Assembly: GCF_021233055.1 (NCBI RefSeq)
Contig: NZ_CP089538.1
Coordinates: 4,728,501-4,792,500, forward strand
From: Spirosoma oryzicola
GTDB taxonomy: Bacteria; Bacteroidota; Bacteroidia; Cytophagales; Spirosomataceae
Direction: 5' to 3'
DNA length: 64,000 nucleotides
In this document: piece after piece, positions 46,588 to 54,774 of the stretch
Layout of the letters: each line of letters starts with the position of its first letter
How positions within the stretch are numbered: the stretch's first letter is position 1
The notes under the pieces: model-generated
What the model saw: the letters and a program-made list of their open reading frames with translations, nothing else
The model's database searches: none
Told to the model about the DNA's origin: nothing
Made by a program: the position numbers and the translations under genes

Positions 46588-46664
46588 AGCAAGTTATAAA
46601 GTTAGTTGTCCCGTAATAGGCTGATTTACCGACCTTATAACTCGCTACCTCCCCGACTGTTTAA

Positions 46665-48053
46665 TTACCGACCTAGTTCCTGCGTGATCGTACTACTCAA
46701 CCGAAGTAACTCGATTTCAGCCGCTTTGGCAGTGAATTCTGCCTCGATCAGACGGATTTGGGCATCGATAGCGTTGCGTTGCACATCCCGAAATTCAACA
46801 AACGTTGAGTTCCCGATCCGGTAACGATCATAAGCAATATCGACGTTCTGGTTCGCTAACTGGTTGTTCTGAACTTCCAGGTTAAGCAGCCGCAGACTGT
46901 TTTGGTAGGTCTGGTACGTTTGCGTAAGCGCTAAATGAAGTTGTAAGCGCTGATCGTTCTCCTGATTTTGAGCGATAATCGTGTTCACGCGTGCATTTTG
47001 AATCTGCCGTTTCAGGTTATACCCGTTAAAAATTGGGATTGAGGCTGTTACCGAATAATTGAGCGATCCCGTCCGACCCGTTCTGATACCAAATCCTCCC
47101 TGATTGTCCTGGAACTGGTACGTATATCCCGTTTGTGCCGTTACCAGTGGAAGTTGCTGGGCGCTTGCCAGTCGGATGCTCACATCGGCAAGTGTTCGGT
47201 TTAAGACTGCCGATATCAGCAATGGGTTATTTGTATTCAACGATTGCTGGAGCGATGCAAACTCCAGGTTAGGACGCGCAATGATGGTATCGCGCACGGC
47301 AAACTCGGTGAGCGGCTCGCGTACCAGTTGTGTATTGAGCAGCACTTTTGCGTTACGCAACGCTTGTTCCTGCGCAATCAGAGCAGCACTATCCGTATTG
47401 TAATCTACTTGAGCACTCAAAAAATCAACCTTCGACCGCGCACCGACTTCGTAATTGGCACGTGCCAGTTCGAGTCGCTCACGTGAAATGTCAAGGGCTT
47501 GGGTAAAGGCGATCAGCCGCTGAAGCTGCCGAATCACATCATAGTAGCTGGTAGCGATACCGGCTACTGTCGCTTCGATATTGGCGCGCGTCGTTACTGA
47601 TGTAATCTTCAAAAGTTGCTGAAGCTGTGCATACAGTGCCGACCGGGCATAGCCATTAAAAACAGTGTAGTTGAGGTTGATCCCCAGATTGGTCGTTCGG
47701 TTAAACACCCCATTCGCTTCCTGCGGTGGACGAAGGCCGTCGAGGTACGTTTGCCGGAAGCTCTGCAAGCTTCCGTTCGAAAGCCCGTTAAAGACCAGCG
47801 AAGGCAGGTAACCCGCGTTTCCTTTCGTGTAGTTGTTTCGGGCGATCTCTTCCTGAGATCGATTGATCTGAATCTGGTAGTTCTTGCTGACAGCTTGTTC
47901 AATCGCCTGGGTAAGTGTCAACACGTCACCCGGCTGCGGTATGGTAGCCACCGTGAACGTTCGTTGTTGAGCGCGTTGAATAGGGTTTTGAGGTTGTTGG
48001 GCAAGGGCCGGAAAAGAGAGGCAGGTAAAAAGAATCCAATTACGGAGCTTCAT
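46665..48053 (-). CDS. TolC-family outer-membrane efflux protein
   Basis: A 462-residue outer-membrane channel with signal peptide (MKLRNWILFTCLSFPALAQQ). Two OEP repeats (about 50-230 and 255-450) give the pseudo-symmetric barrel and tunnel. Motifs include LTLTQAIEQAVSKNYQIQINRSQEEIARNN and, in the second half, EVQNNQLANQNVDIAYDRYRIGNSTFVEFRDVQRNAIDAQ. A partner pump and membrane-fusion protein are normally needed, but none is adjacent, so it likely serves pumps encoded elsewhere. Confidence 0.9.
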   Translation of the reverse strand: MKLRNWILFTCLSFPALAQQPQNPIQRAQQRTFTVATIPQPGDVLTLTQAIEQAVSKNYQIQINRSQEEIARNNYTKGNAGYLPSLVFNGLSNGSLQSFRQTYLDGLRPPQEANGVFNRTTNLGINLNYTVFNGYARSALYAQLQQLLKITSVTTRANIEATVAGIATSYYDVIRQLQRLIAFTQALDISRERLELARANYEVGARSKVDFLSAQVDYNTDSAALIAQEQALRNAKVLLNTQLVREPLTEFAVRDTIIARPNLEFASLQQSLNTNNPLLISAVLNRTLADVSIRLASAQQLPLVTAQTGYTYQFQDNQGGFGIRTGRTGSLNYSVTASIPIFNGYNLKRQIQNARVNTIIAQNQENDQRLQLHLALTQTYQTYQNSLRLLNLEVQNNQLANQNVDIAYDRYRIGNSTFVEFRDVQRNAIDAQIRLIEAEFTAKAAEIELLRLSSTITQELGR

Positions 48054-48082
48054 TGAGTTATTGTTGACAATGACGATTCAGA

Positions 48083-48090
48083 CAAAAATA
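48083..48090 (-). promoter_or_regulatory. Candidate -7 box for the tolC-like gene
   Basis: TATTTTTG on the minus strand fits TAnnTTTG 30 bases before the ATG at 48053. No clear -33 TTG is seen. Confidence 0.4.
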
Positions 48091-48159
48091 CAAGAATCTG
48101 TGATTAGCTGGTCGGGTTATTGACGTTTCCGTTAATTTGCGTTTTTCCCAACATCAGTC

Positions 48160-49791
48160 ATGATACGCCCTCTTTTATTAATCACTGCTTCATTCCTATT
48201 CCTGTCAGCCTGCTCCTCCAAGCAGAAAGCTGACCTTTTCGTTAGAAATGCCCGTGTTTATACCGCTGATTCAAGCTTTTCGGTAGCCGATGCCTTTGTG
48301 ATCAAAGACGGTAAATTTCTGGCGGTTGGCGCGGCTAAAACACTCGCTGACCAATACGATGCCGACAGTACAGCCGACCTAGGCGGCCAGCCCGTGTACC
48401 CTGGTTTTTACGATCCACACTCCCATTTTCTTGGTTTAGGCCAAGTTCTCAATCAAGCCGATCTGGTTGGTGCCGCTTCTTACGATGAAGTGATCGAACG
48501 CCTGAAATCGTTTCATCAGCAACACCCCGATGTTATGTGGCTGACGGGCCGGGGCTGGGATCAGAACGACTGGCCCGACAAAACATTTCCGACTAAGGAG
48601 AAACTGGATGCTGCCTTTCCCAATGTACCGGTTGCACTAATGCGGGTAGACGGTCATGCGCTGCTCGTCAACTCAAAGACCTTACGGTTAGCGAAAGTAA
48701 CGGCCAGCTCAAAACTACCGGGCGGTGAAGTCGTGGTGAAGAATGGGCAGCCAACGGGCGTTCTGGTGGATAATGCCATGCAGCTTATCAAACGGGTAAT
48801 TCCACAACCGACCGATGCCGACAAAGTACAGATGCTGCAAGCCGCCGAAAAAGTATGCGTATCGCTGGGACTCACCACCATTTCAGACGCGGGCATTAGC
48901 CCTGACGAAATCAACCTCATCGATAGCTTACACAAAGCAAACAAGCTAAAGATTCGCGACTATGCGATGGTCAGCCTTGGCGAACCGAATCTAAATTATT
49001 TTCTGAAGCGCGGGCCTTTTCAGACGGATCGACTGACGGTTCGTTCGTTTAAGCTGTACGCCGATGGTGCTTTAGGATCGCGTGGAGCCTGCCTTCGGCG
49101 TCCGTATACCGACCGACCCGAAACAGGCGGTTTTTTGTTGCTTAGTCCGGGTGAGCTGGAGCGTGTCACCAAACTCTTGCACGCTAGCGGCTTTCAAGCA
49201 AACACCCACTGCATTGGCGACTCCGCTAACCACCTGATGCTCGATCTGTACGGAAAATTGCTGAAAGGTCGCAACGACCGTCGTTGGCGGATTGAGCACG
49301 CTCAGGTCGTATCGCCCGAAGACGTTCAGAAATTCGGTCAGTATTCCATTATTCCGTCCGTACAGCCGACTCATGCCACCTCCGATATGTACTGGGCCGC
49401 AGAACGGCTTGGTCCTATTCGCGTTAAAGGCGCTTATGCCTTCAAAGATCTACTGAAACAGAACGGAATGATTGCGTTCGGTAGCGATTTTCCCGTTGAG
49501 GCTGTCAACCCTCTGTTTGGCTTTCACGCAGCGGTTGCGCGTCAGGACGCAAAGAATTTTCCAGCGGGCGGTTACCAGATGGAAAACGCGGTTGATCGTA
49601 GGTCGGCGCTGCTGGCTATGACACGCTGGGCCGCTTACGCGTGTTTCGACGATCAACTGCGCGGCAGCATCGCAGTGGGTAAACAAGCTGATTTCGTCAT
49701 CCTGGACCGCGACATTATGCAGGTACCCAATCCGCAACTACGCGATACCAAAGTGAAGCAGACCTGGATTGGTGGCGAACGCGTTTATTAA
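48160..49791 (+). CDS. Lipoprotein amidohydrolase (YtcJ-like)
   Basis: A 543-residue protein. Signal MIRPLLLITASFLFLSAC makes Cys18 the probable lipid attachment site. The amidohydrolase barrel has the metal-binding HSHF in YDPHSHFLG, NTHCIGD, IEHAQ and GSDFPVE, as in the YtcJ-like amidohydrolase_3 group. The C-terminus GKQADFVILDRDIMQVPNPQL closes the two-layer beta domain. Substrate is unknown; the group hydrolyses amides, formamides or urea-like compounds. It is convergent with the GreA-like gene with one base between stops. Confidence 0.9.
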   Translation: MIRPLLLITASFLFLSACSSKQKADLFVRNARVYTADSSFSVADAFVIKDGKFLAVGAAKTLADQYDADSTADLGGQPVYPGFYDPHSHFLGLGQVLNQADLVGAASYDEVIERLKSFHQQHPDVMWLTGRGWDQNDWPDKTFPTKEKLDAAFPNVPVALMRVDGHALLVNSKTLRLAKVTASSKLPGGEVVVKNGQPTGVLVDNAMQLIKRVIPQPTDADKVQMLQAAEKVCVSLGLTTISDAGISPDEINLIDSLHKANKLKIRDYAMVSLGEPNLNYFLKRGPFQTDRLTVRSFKLYADGALGSRGACLRRPYTDRPETGGFLLLSPGELERVTKLLHASGFQANTHCIGDSANHLMLDLYGKLLKGRNDRRWRIEHAQVVSPEDVQKFGQYSIIPSVQPTHATSDMYWAAERLGPIRVKGAYAFKDLLKQNGMIAFGSDFPVEAVNPLFGFHAAVARQDAKNFPAGGYQMENAVDRRSALLAMTRWAAYACFDDQLRGSIAVGKQADFVILDRDIMQVPNPQLRDTKVKQTWIGGERVY

Positions 49792-49792
49792 A

Positions 49793-50251
49793 TTAAGCCA
49801 CGCTTACAATTGTATAAACCATCTTATTGAACGTAACCTCTTCGCCCGCGCGCCGACCGGCTAATGCCACTCCAACAGGCGATGCGGGCGAAACGGCGAA
49901 TATATCCTTGTTATCGACCCTGAGTTTGCCCGCGCTGATACTAATAAAAAACGTTCCCCGATTGGTCGTTACCAGACTACCCGGCTGAACGGTGCTGTAC
50001 TCTTTTTCGCTATTGATTCGGGCGAGTTCCTGCTCCAACGTCAGAGCACCATCGAGCTGTTGGGCGTAGCGGTCACGCTCAAGTTGCGCCATCGCCCGGC
50101 CCGTCTCGTACTTATCCCCTGCACTGCTTTTTGATTCGGAATTGGCGGATTCCTGAGCCGCTTCCATCGCTTGCCGGGCGGTTTCGATACGCTGTTGAAC
50201 GTGCGCTCTGCACTGTTCCACCAAAGCCTGCTTTATTTCTATTGAATTCAC
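49793..50251 (-). CDS. GreA/GreB-like C-terminal domain protein
   Basis: A 152-residue protein. The N-terminal ~70 residues form a coiled coil (QQRIETARQAMEAAQESANSE). The C-terminal half, VQPGSLVTTNRGTFFISISAG with VSPASPVGVALAGRRAGEEVTFN, resembles the FKBP-like Gre C-domain. Gre factors stimulate cleavage of backtracked transcripts, but this protein lacks an obvious acidic coiled-coil tip, so it may be a Gre-like homologue. Databases often call such proteins 3-oxoacyl-ACP synthase, which the sequence does not support. Start is GTG at 50251; GTG at 50296 is an alternative. Confidence 0.78.
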   Translation of the reverse strand: MNSIEIKQALVEQCRAHVQQRIETARQAMEAAQESANSESKSSAGDKYETGRAMAQLERDRYAQQLDGALTLEQELARINSEKEYSTVQPGSLVTTNRGTFFISISAGKLRVDNKDIFAVSPASPVGVALAGRRAGEEVTFNKMVYTIVSVA

Positions 50252-50420
50252 GCGTCTAAATTCTTTTGTGCCGTGATGCGGTGTCTGCCACTTCACTAAG
50301 TTGACGGTACGATATTACATACGAAATGCGGAGGACACAAAATCTACTAAAACAGTAGCTTTCTCAAAACAACCGTCGTTGGTTTTGGCTTATCAAGTTA
50401 AGTACAACCAAATCAACGTT

Positions 50421-51275
50421 ATGGAAGCAAAAATTCCCCCACAGCATCAGGCTATCCAACCGGGTATTGAGGCTGAACTTGATCCCCAGCCGAAGGTGAT
50501 CCGGTACCTTTACAAAGGAGCTAACAAATTAAAAGACAAAGTCGCTATTATCACCGGTGGCGATTCGGGCATTGGTCGGGCGGTAGCCGTTCATTTTGCC
50601 CGCGAAGGCGCTGATGTCGCGATTTCGTACCATCCGCGCGAAGAACAGGACGCCCAGAAAACAAAGGAACTCGTCGAGGCCGAAGGCCGCAAATGCCTGC
50701 TCCTCCCCGGCGATATTCGTCAGGAAGAATACTGCAAGCAGCTTGTTGAAGACACTGTCGAGAAACTCGGCAAGCTGAATATTCTGGTCAACAATGCTGG
50801 TCTGCAATTGCAGCACCAATCGCTCGAAGAGGTTCCCGATGAGGCTCTGCTAGCAACGTACGAAACTAACATCTATTCGTTTTTCCGCGTCACCAAAGCC
50901 GCTGAACCCTATTTAACCAAAGGCGACAGCATTATCAACACGACCTCGGTAACCGCTTATCAGGGCCGCGCCGACCTGCTGGAATACTCATCGACCAAAG
51001 GAGCGATCATGGCATTTACGCGTGCTTTGTCCGGTAACCTGATCAAAAAAGGAATTCGGGTGAATGGTGTAGCGCCCGGCCCGATCTGGACTCCGCTCAA
51101 CCCGGCTTCGGTCAGTGCCAAGGAAGTCGCGCAGTTTGGGAAAGACGTACCAATGAAACGGCCCGGTCAACCCAGTGAAGTAGCACCCGCCTACGTGTTT
51201 CTCGCATCCGACGATGCTTCCTACATCACCGGCCAGGTACTTCACCCCAATGGTGGTACAATCATCAACACGTAG
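50421..51275 (+). CDS. Short-chain dehydrogenase/reductase, copy 1
   Basis: A 284-residue classical SDR with an extended N-terminus (IPPQHQAIQPGIEAELDPQP). The cofactor site is TGGDSGIGRAVA, and the catalytic Ser-Tyr-Lys motif is in INTTSVTAYQ and YSSTKGA. It has the NNAGLQ loop and the PGPIWTPLNP loop. The N-terminal extension is typical of the group related to YhdF/YhxC oxidoreductases. Substrate not known. ATG at 50421 matches the paralogue start. It is followed after 89 bases by a close paralogue. Confidence 0.92.
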   Translation: MEAKIPPQHQAIQPGIEAELDPQPKVIRYLYKGANKLKDKVAIITGGDSGIGRAVAVHFAREGADVAISYHPREEQDAQKTKELVEAEGRKCLLLPGDIRQEEYCKQLVEDTVEKLGKLNILVNNAGLQLQHQSLEEVPDEALLATYETNIYSFFRVTKAAEPYLTKGDSIINTTSVTAYQGRADLLEYSSTKGAIMAFTRALSGNLIKKGIRVNGVAPGPIWTPLNPASVSAKEVAQFGKDVPMKRPGQPSEVAPAYVFLASDDASYITGQVLHPNGGTIINT

Positions 51276-51364
51276 TCAAATAGGCTGGATTTCGGCATAA
51301 AGTCGGATCGAAAAAAATAGCCCGTGTCGGGTTTGAAACCTGGCATCATCAAACTCATTTCGTT

Positions 51365-52228
51365 ATGGAACAAATGGAAATTGAAACCAAGCCCCAGCAT
51401 CAGGACGCACAGCCGGGACTTGAATATGAAATGGACCCTCAGCCGATTTATATTCGGGACAACTATCAGGGAGCCGATAAATTGATCGATAAAGTTGCGC
51501 TGATTACGGGTGGTGATTCGGGCATTGGCCGGGCGGTGGCGATTCACTTTGCCCGCGAAGGCGCTGATCTGGCGATTGTCTACCATCCCCGTGAAGAACA
51601 GGACGCCCAAAAGACAAAAGAACTGGTTGAGGCTGAAGGCCGTCGCTGCCTACTGCTGGCGGGCGATCTCAAACAACTATCGTTTATCCGGGAAGTTGTT
51701 GGTAAAGTGATCAGCACCTACAGTCGGATCAACATTCTGGTCAACAATGCAGCCAACCACATCGAGCAACAGGAGTTTACCGATATCTCGGACCAGCAGA
51801 TGCGCGAAACGTTCGAGCTAAATATCCTCGCGATGTTCCGGCTAACCAAAAACGTACTGCCTCACATGGGTGCGTATGATTGCATCATCAATACTACGTC
51901 GGTTGTATCGTACCGGGGTAGCAAAGCCCTGATCGACTACGCGTCTACCAAAGGAGCCGTGACGGCGTTTACGCGTTCGTTGTCGCAAAATCTGGTGGAT
52001 CGCCATATTCGCGTTAACGCCGTAGCGCCTGGTCCCATCTGGACGCCCTTGATCGTAGCGACCAAAACGCCCGAAGAAGTCGAAAAATTTGGTTCCGAAA
52101 CACCGATGGAACGCCCTGGTCAACCCGCCGAATTAGCACCGGCTTACGTCTTTCTGGCGTCGGAAGACGCGTCGTATTTTTCGGGTCAGGTAATTCACGT
52201 CAACGGTGGTGAAGTAATCAACTCGTAA
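51365..52228 (+). CDS. Short-chain dehydrogenase/reductase, copy 2
   Basis: A 287-residue SDR with the same extended N-terminus (KPQHQDAQPGLEYEMDPQP), cofactor loop TGGDSGIGRAVA, catalytic INTTSVVSYR and YASTKGA and loop PGPIWTPLIV. It is obviously homologous to the preceding gene along its whole length, which indicates tandem duplication with divergence. Identity cannot be calculated here. It ends close to a 22-bp palindromic terminator. Confidence 0.92.
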   Translation: MEQMEIETKPQHQDAQPGLEYEMDPQPIYIRDNYQGADKLIDKVALITGGDSGIGRAVAIHFAREGADLAIVYHPREEQDAQKTKELVEAEGRRCLLLAGDLKQLSFIREVVGKVISTYSRINILVNNAANHIEQQEFTDISDQQMRETFELNILAMFRLTKNVLPHMGAYDCIINTTSVVSYRGSKALIDYASTKGAVTAFTRSLSQNLVDRHIRVNAVAPGPIWTPLIVATKTPEEVEKFGSETPMERPGQPAELAPAYVFLASEDASYFSGQVIHVNGGEVINS

Positions 52229-52235
52229 TAACTAC

Positions 52236-52292
52236 AAACGCGCACTGGCAGGCAAAAGCTTATTTTAGTATTTTGCCTGCCAGTGCGCGTTT
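52236..52292. terminator. 22-bp perfect palindromic bidirectional terminator
   Basis: Arms at 52236-52257 and 52271-52292 are exact complements around a 13-base AT-rich loop, with AAA on the left and TTT on the right. It lies between the convergent SDR (+) and exported LolA-like gene (-). Confidence 0.88.
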
Positions 52293-52305
52293 ATAATCAG
52301 ACTCC

Positions 52306-53019
52306 TTATTTGATGGTGAAGTCGGAGTCCTTCAGCCCCTTGTTGACTTTCACGTTATCAACCGACATGGTCATCGGCCCGCGTGGCGACTGCTGCGTAA
52401 TCGTCATGGGAAACTTAACCCCGTTTACTTCTTTATAGTCCGAATAACCCGATGTCATCGTCATTTGGCCACGCGCGTTATTGCTCGTCACGACAGACTG
52501 CACTTTCAATCCGGTTGTCGCATCGAAATTGTCCGTCCAGGTAGCGGAACCGTCGGCGGTCGTATGGCTCAATTTGTAGGTGTCTTTGCCGTCGATTTTC
52601 TCCGGGCCAACAACGGTTGACTTTATTCCATTCTCAGCGTAATGTAGTTCCGGAAAAATAACGTTCATCGCGGTCATTTGCTGGGCTGCCGATCCTTCCA
52701 GCGTGTTGCTGTTTCCCTGCATACCGCCCATTACAATCTTCGAACCGTCGCCCGTTTGCTTCATAACCTCCATTCCGTTGGCGTTGATCACCATCGAAAA
52801 CTTGTTGGGCAACTTCTGCTTTCGGGTAATCATAATGGTTCCCATCTGCCCTTCGCTGGACATACTTGTCGTTACATCTGTGACTTTCGTCAGTGCATCT
52901 TTACCACCAATGGCCGCAATGTATTTATCTAAAATTTCGTCGGCAGTTGGCGTTGTCTGGGCCATTGCCGAATAGCAAAGTAAGGGCAGTGAAAGTAAGG
53001 CAATAAATAGTTTTTTCAT
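52306..53019 (-). CDS. Exported LolA-like protein
   Basis: A 237-residue exported protein with signal peptide MKKLFIALLSLPLLCYSAMA. The mature part begins TADEILDKYIAAIGGKDALTKV and continues as repeated beta strands (KQKLPNKFSMVINANGMEVM, GYSDYKEVNGVKFPMTI), typical of a LolA/LppX-like half-barrel that carries lipids or lipoproteins. Met-rich stretches (MVIN, TAMNV, MTMT) are noted but not interpreted. Likely periplasmic. Function inferred from fold only. Confidence 0.8.
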   Translation of the reverse strand: MKKLFIALLSLPLLCYSAMAQTTPTADEILDKYIAAIGGKDALTKVTDVTTSMSSEGQMGTIMITRKQKLPNKFSMVINANGMEVMKQTGDGSKIVMGGMQGNSNTLEGSAAQQMTAMNVIFPELHYAENGIKSTVVGPEKIDGKDTYKLSHTTADGSATWTDNFDATTGLKVQSVVTSNNARGQMTMTSGYSDYKEVNGVKFPMTITQQSPRGPMTMSVDNVKVNKGLKDSDFTIK

Positions 53020-53045
53020 GGTTCGATTTAGTTAGTGAGTTTCAC

Positions 53046-53088
53046 CAAATGTACGAGATCGCAAACATACTTTTTCGCCAAAAAACAA
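53046..53088 (-). promoter_or_regulatory. Two candidate -7 boxes for the LolA-like gene
   Basis: TACATTTG (53053 to 53046) and TATGTTTG (53069 to 53062) both match TAnnTTTG on the minus strand. A TTG at 53088-53086 lies 16 bases upstream of the distal box. Either box could drive the gene starting at 53019. Confidence 0.45.
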
Positions 53089-53185
53089 GACTTTAGCGAT
53101 GAATGGAATTTCCCTTCGGTAGTCACTGTTTTTCTAGTGGATGTTCATTTGTACCAATCAAGAGTTGATCACCTTCTTTCAACCA

Positions 53186-53518
53186 ATGGCTAGATTCGTC
53201 ATTCGTGTTTCCTCGCTTGGTCCCGATGGGATGGCCTTATTCCCGTTTATATTGGTGCGAAAGCCTAATCCGGGAGCCGTTTTACTCAACCACGAACGAA
53301 TTCATTTGCGCCAGCAGGCCGAGCTAGGCATTCTGCTTTTCTACATCTGGTATGTCGTCGAGTACTTCGTCCGGCGGCTTCACTACCGGGAGCATTACGA
53401 AGCGTACCGAAACATTAGTTTTGAGCGCGAAGCATTTGCCAATGAAGCCAACCTGACTTACTTAACGAAGCGTTCGTTCTGGGCATTCTGGCCGTACCTA
53501 AAGACGTCAACTGAGTGA
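53186..53518 (+). CDS. Small HExxH zinc-metallopeptidase-like protein
   Basis: A 110-residue protein. HERIH at residues 36-40 is a textbook zinc-binding HExxH motif, followed by a hydrophobic helix (LGILLFYIWYVVEYFV) and a possible third ligand in SFEREAFANEAN. This resembles tiny gluzincin-fold proteins of Bacteroidota. It lacks a large substrate-binding domain, so peptidase activity is unproven. The alternative start at 53141 adds 15 residues. It stops four bases before the convergent antiporter stop. Confidence 0.8.
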   Translation: MARFVIRVSSLGPDGMALFPFILVRKPNPGAVLLNHERIHLRQQAELGILLFYIWYVVEYFVRRLHYREHYEAYRNISFEREAFANEANLTYLTKRSFWAFWPYLKTSTE

Positions 53519-53521
53519 GTT

Positions 53522-54703
53522 TTATTCTTCTTGAATAGCAGTTTTCTGCCTCAGCCCGCCCAACATCATCACAATGAGCGACAATACAACGACCAGTATG
53601 GGTATACCATCGCGAATACCGATCACCCGCATACTTTCGGGAATGTTCAGGTAAAGCAGGACCGTGATCAATCCGCGGGGAGCTATCCATAACAGCGGAT
53701 TCATTGGTCCCTGATACGTCAGTCGCAGGGTAACCCAACGCCAGGCAATGATGACCGCCACAAAGATAGCGCTGACAATCAATGCGTCCCGGTCCCACAA
53801 CTCACTGGGGCTTGCCGCGTAACCTAGGATCAGAAAGAAGAAAGTACGAACGACAAAAGCGCCTTCGGCGGTGAGGTTTTTGAGTTGCTCCAATTCCTTT
53901 TCGAACAAGTCATTTTTCAGAATACGACTCAACTGCCCCCGAATAAACAGTTCGGTATTATTCAGGAATAAACCAAAAATCAGGATCAGCAGCAGTGACG
54001 ACAAATGATTGATCTCGGCAATGGCATAGACGAGGAACAGTACGGAGATGATCGGCAGAAATTTGATCCGGTGGTTGATCCGGCCAATCAGGTACAACAG
54101 CAGAAAGCAGCAAATCAGCGATAACAACGCCATGATAAAGGTATCGCGGGCGAAAAACCAGATGGCGCTTAATACGGAATCGCGGCTGACAAGCAGGAAA
54201 TTAAACAGTAAGACGCCAATGATCCCAGCAAAAGCCGACTCGTAAATTACAAATTCGCCCTGCCCGAACGACAGATTTGATACGCTTGGAATAGCCACAG
54301 CGCTACTGATAATGGAGAATGGTAGCGCGGCAATCAGACAATGGTAAAAAGAATCATTCAGCAAAAGGTATAAAACACTGGCCAGCAGAAACGTGATCCC
54401 CGCGACCGAAAGCAACGAAGCGATTAACGTACGTCGGATAATGCCTAGCTTGTCGCCGTGTAGCTCTAGATCAAGGCCGTTTTCTAGTACGATCAGGATT
54501 AAGCCTAGCGTACCCAGTGTCGGTAAAATCGTATTGACAAACGGAAGTTGAACCCCGAAATAGTTTGTCGCCTGCCGGGTCAACAGACCGAGTAGCAAGA
54601 GCAATAACACAGAAGGCGTTCGTAACCGGCTGCTAAACAAGTCGAACGCGTAGGAAATAAGAACGGATAAGCTCAGAACAATAATCAGAATCGACGAATC
54701 CAT
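53522..54703 (-). CDS. Cation:proton antiporter (CPA family)
   Basis: A 393-residue inner-membrane protein with about twelve hydrophobic helices and an early SILIIVLSLSVLISYAF segment. It has features of the NhaP/CPA1 type (FVNTILPTLGTLGLILIVLENGLDLEL and SNLSFGQGEFVIYESAFAGIIGVLLFN), the latter carrying the acidic residue expected in the ion-binding helix. No cytosolic TrkA domain follows, unlike larger relatives. It should exchange Na+ or K+ for H+; ion choice is unresolved. Confidence 0.87.
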   Translation of the reverse strand: MDSSILIIVLSLSVLISYAFDLFSSRLRTPSVLLLLLLGLLTRQATNYFGVQLPFVNTILPTLGTLGLILIVLENGLDLELHGDKLGIIRRTLIASLLSVAGITFLLASVLYLLLNDSFYHCLIAALPFSIISSAVAIPSVSNLSFGQGEFVIYESAFAGIIGVLLFNFLLVSRDSVLSAIWFFARDTFIMALLSLICCFLLLYLIGRINHRIKFLPIISVLFLVYAIAEINHLSSLLLILIFGLFLNNTELFIRGQLSRILKNDLFEKELEQLKNLTAEGAFVVRTFFFLILGYAASPSELWDRDALIVSAIFVAVIIAWRWVTLRLTYQGPMNPLLWIAPRGLITVLLYLNIPESMRVIGIRDGIPILVVVLSLIVMMLGGLRQKTAIQEE

Positions 54704-54774
54704 TCGGCAAGATAAAAAGCAGTTTTCAGCTTAACCCATAGCAAGCCCTAAAAACTACTAATCGACGCTGAAAA

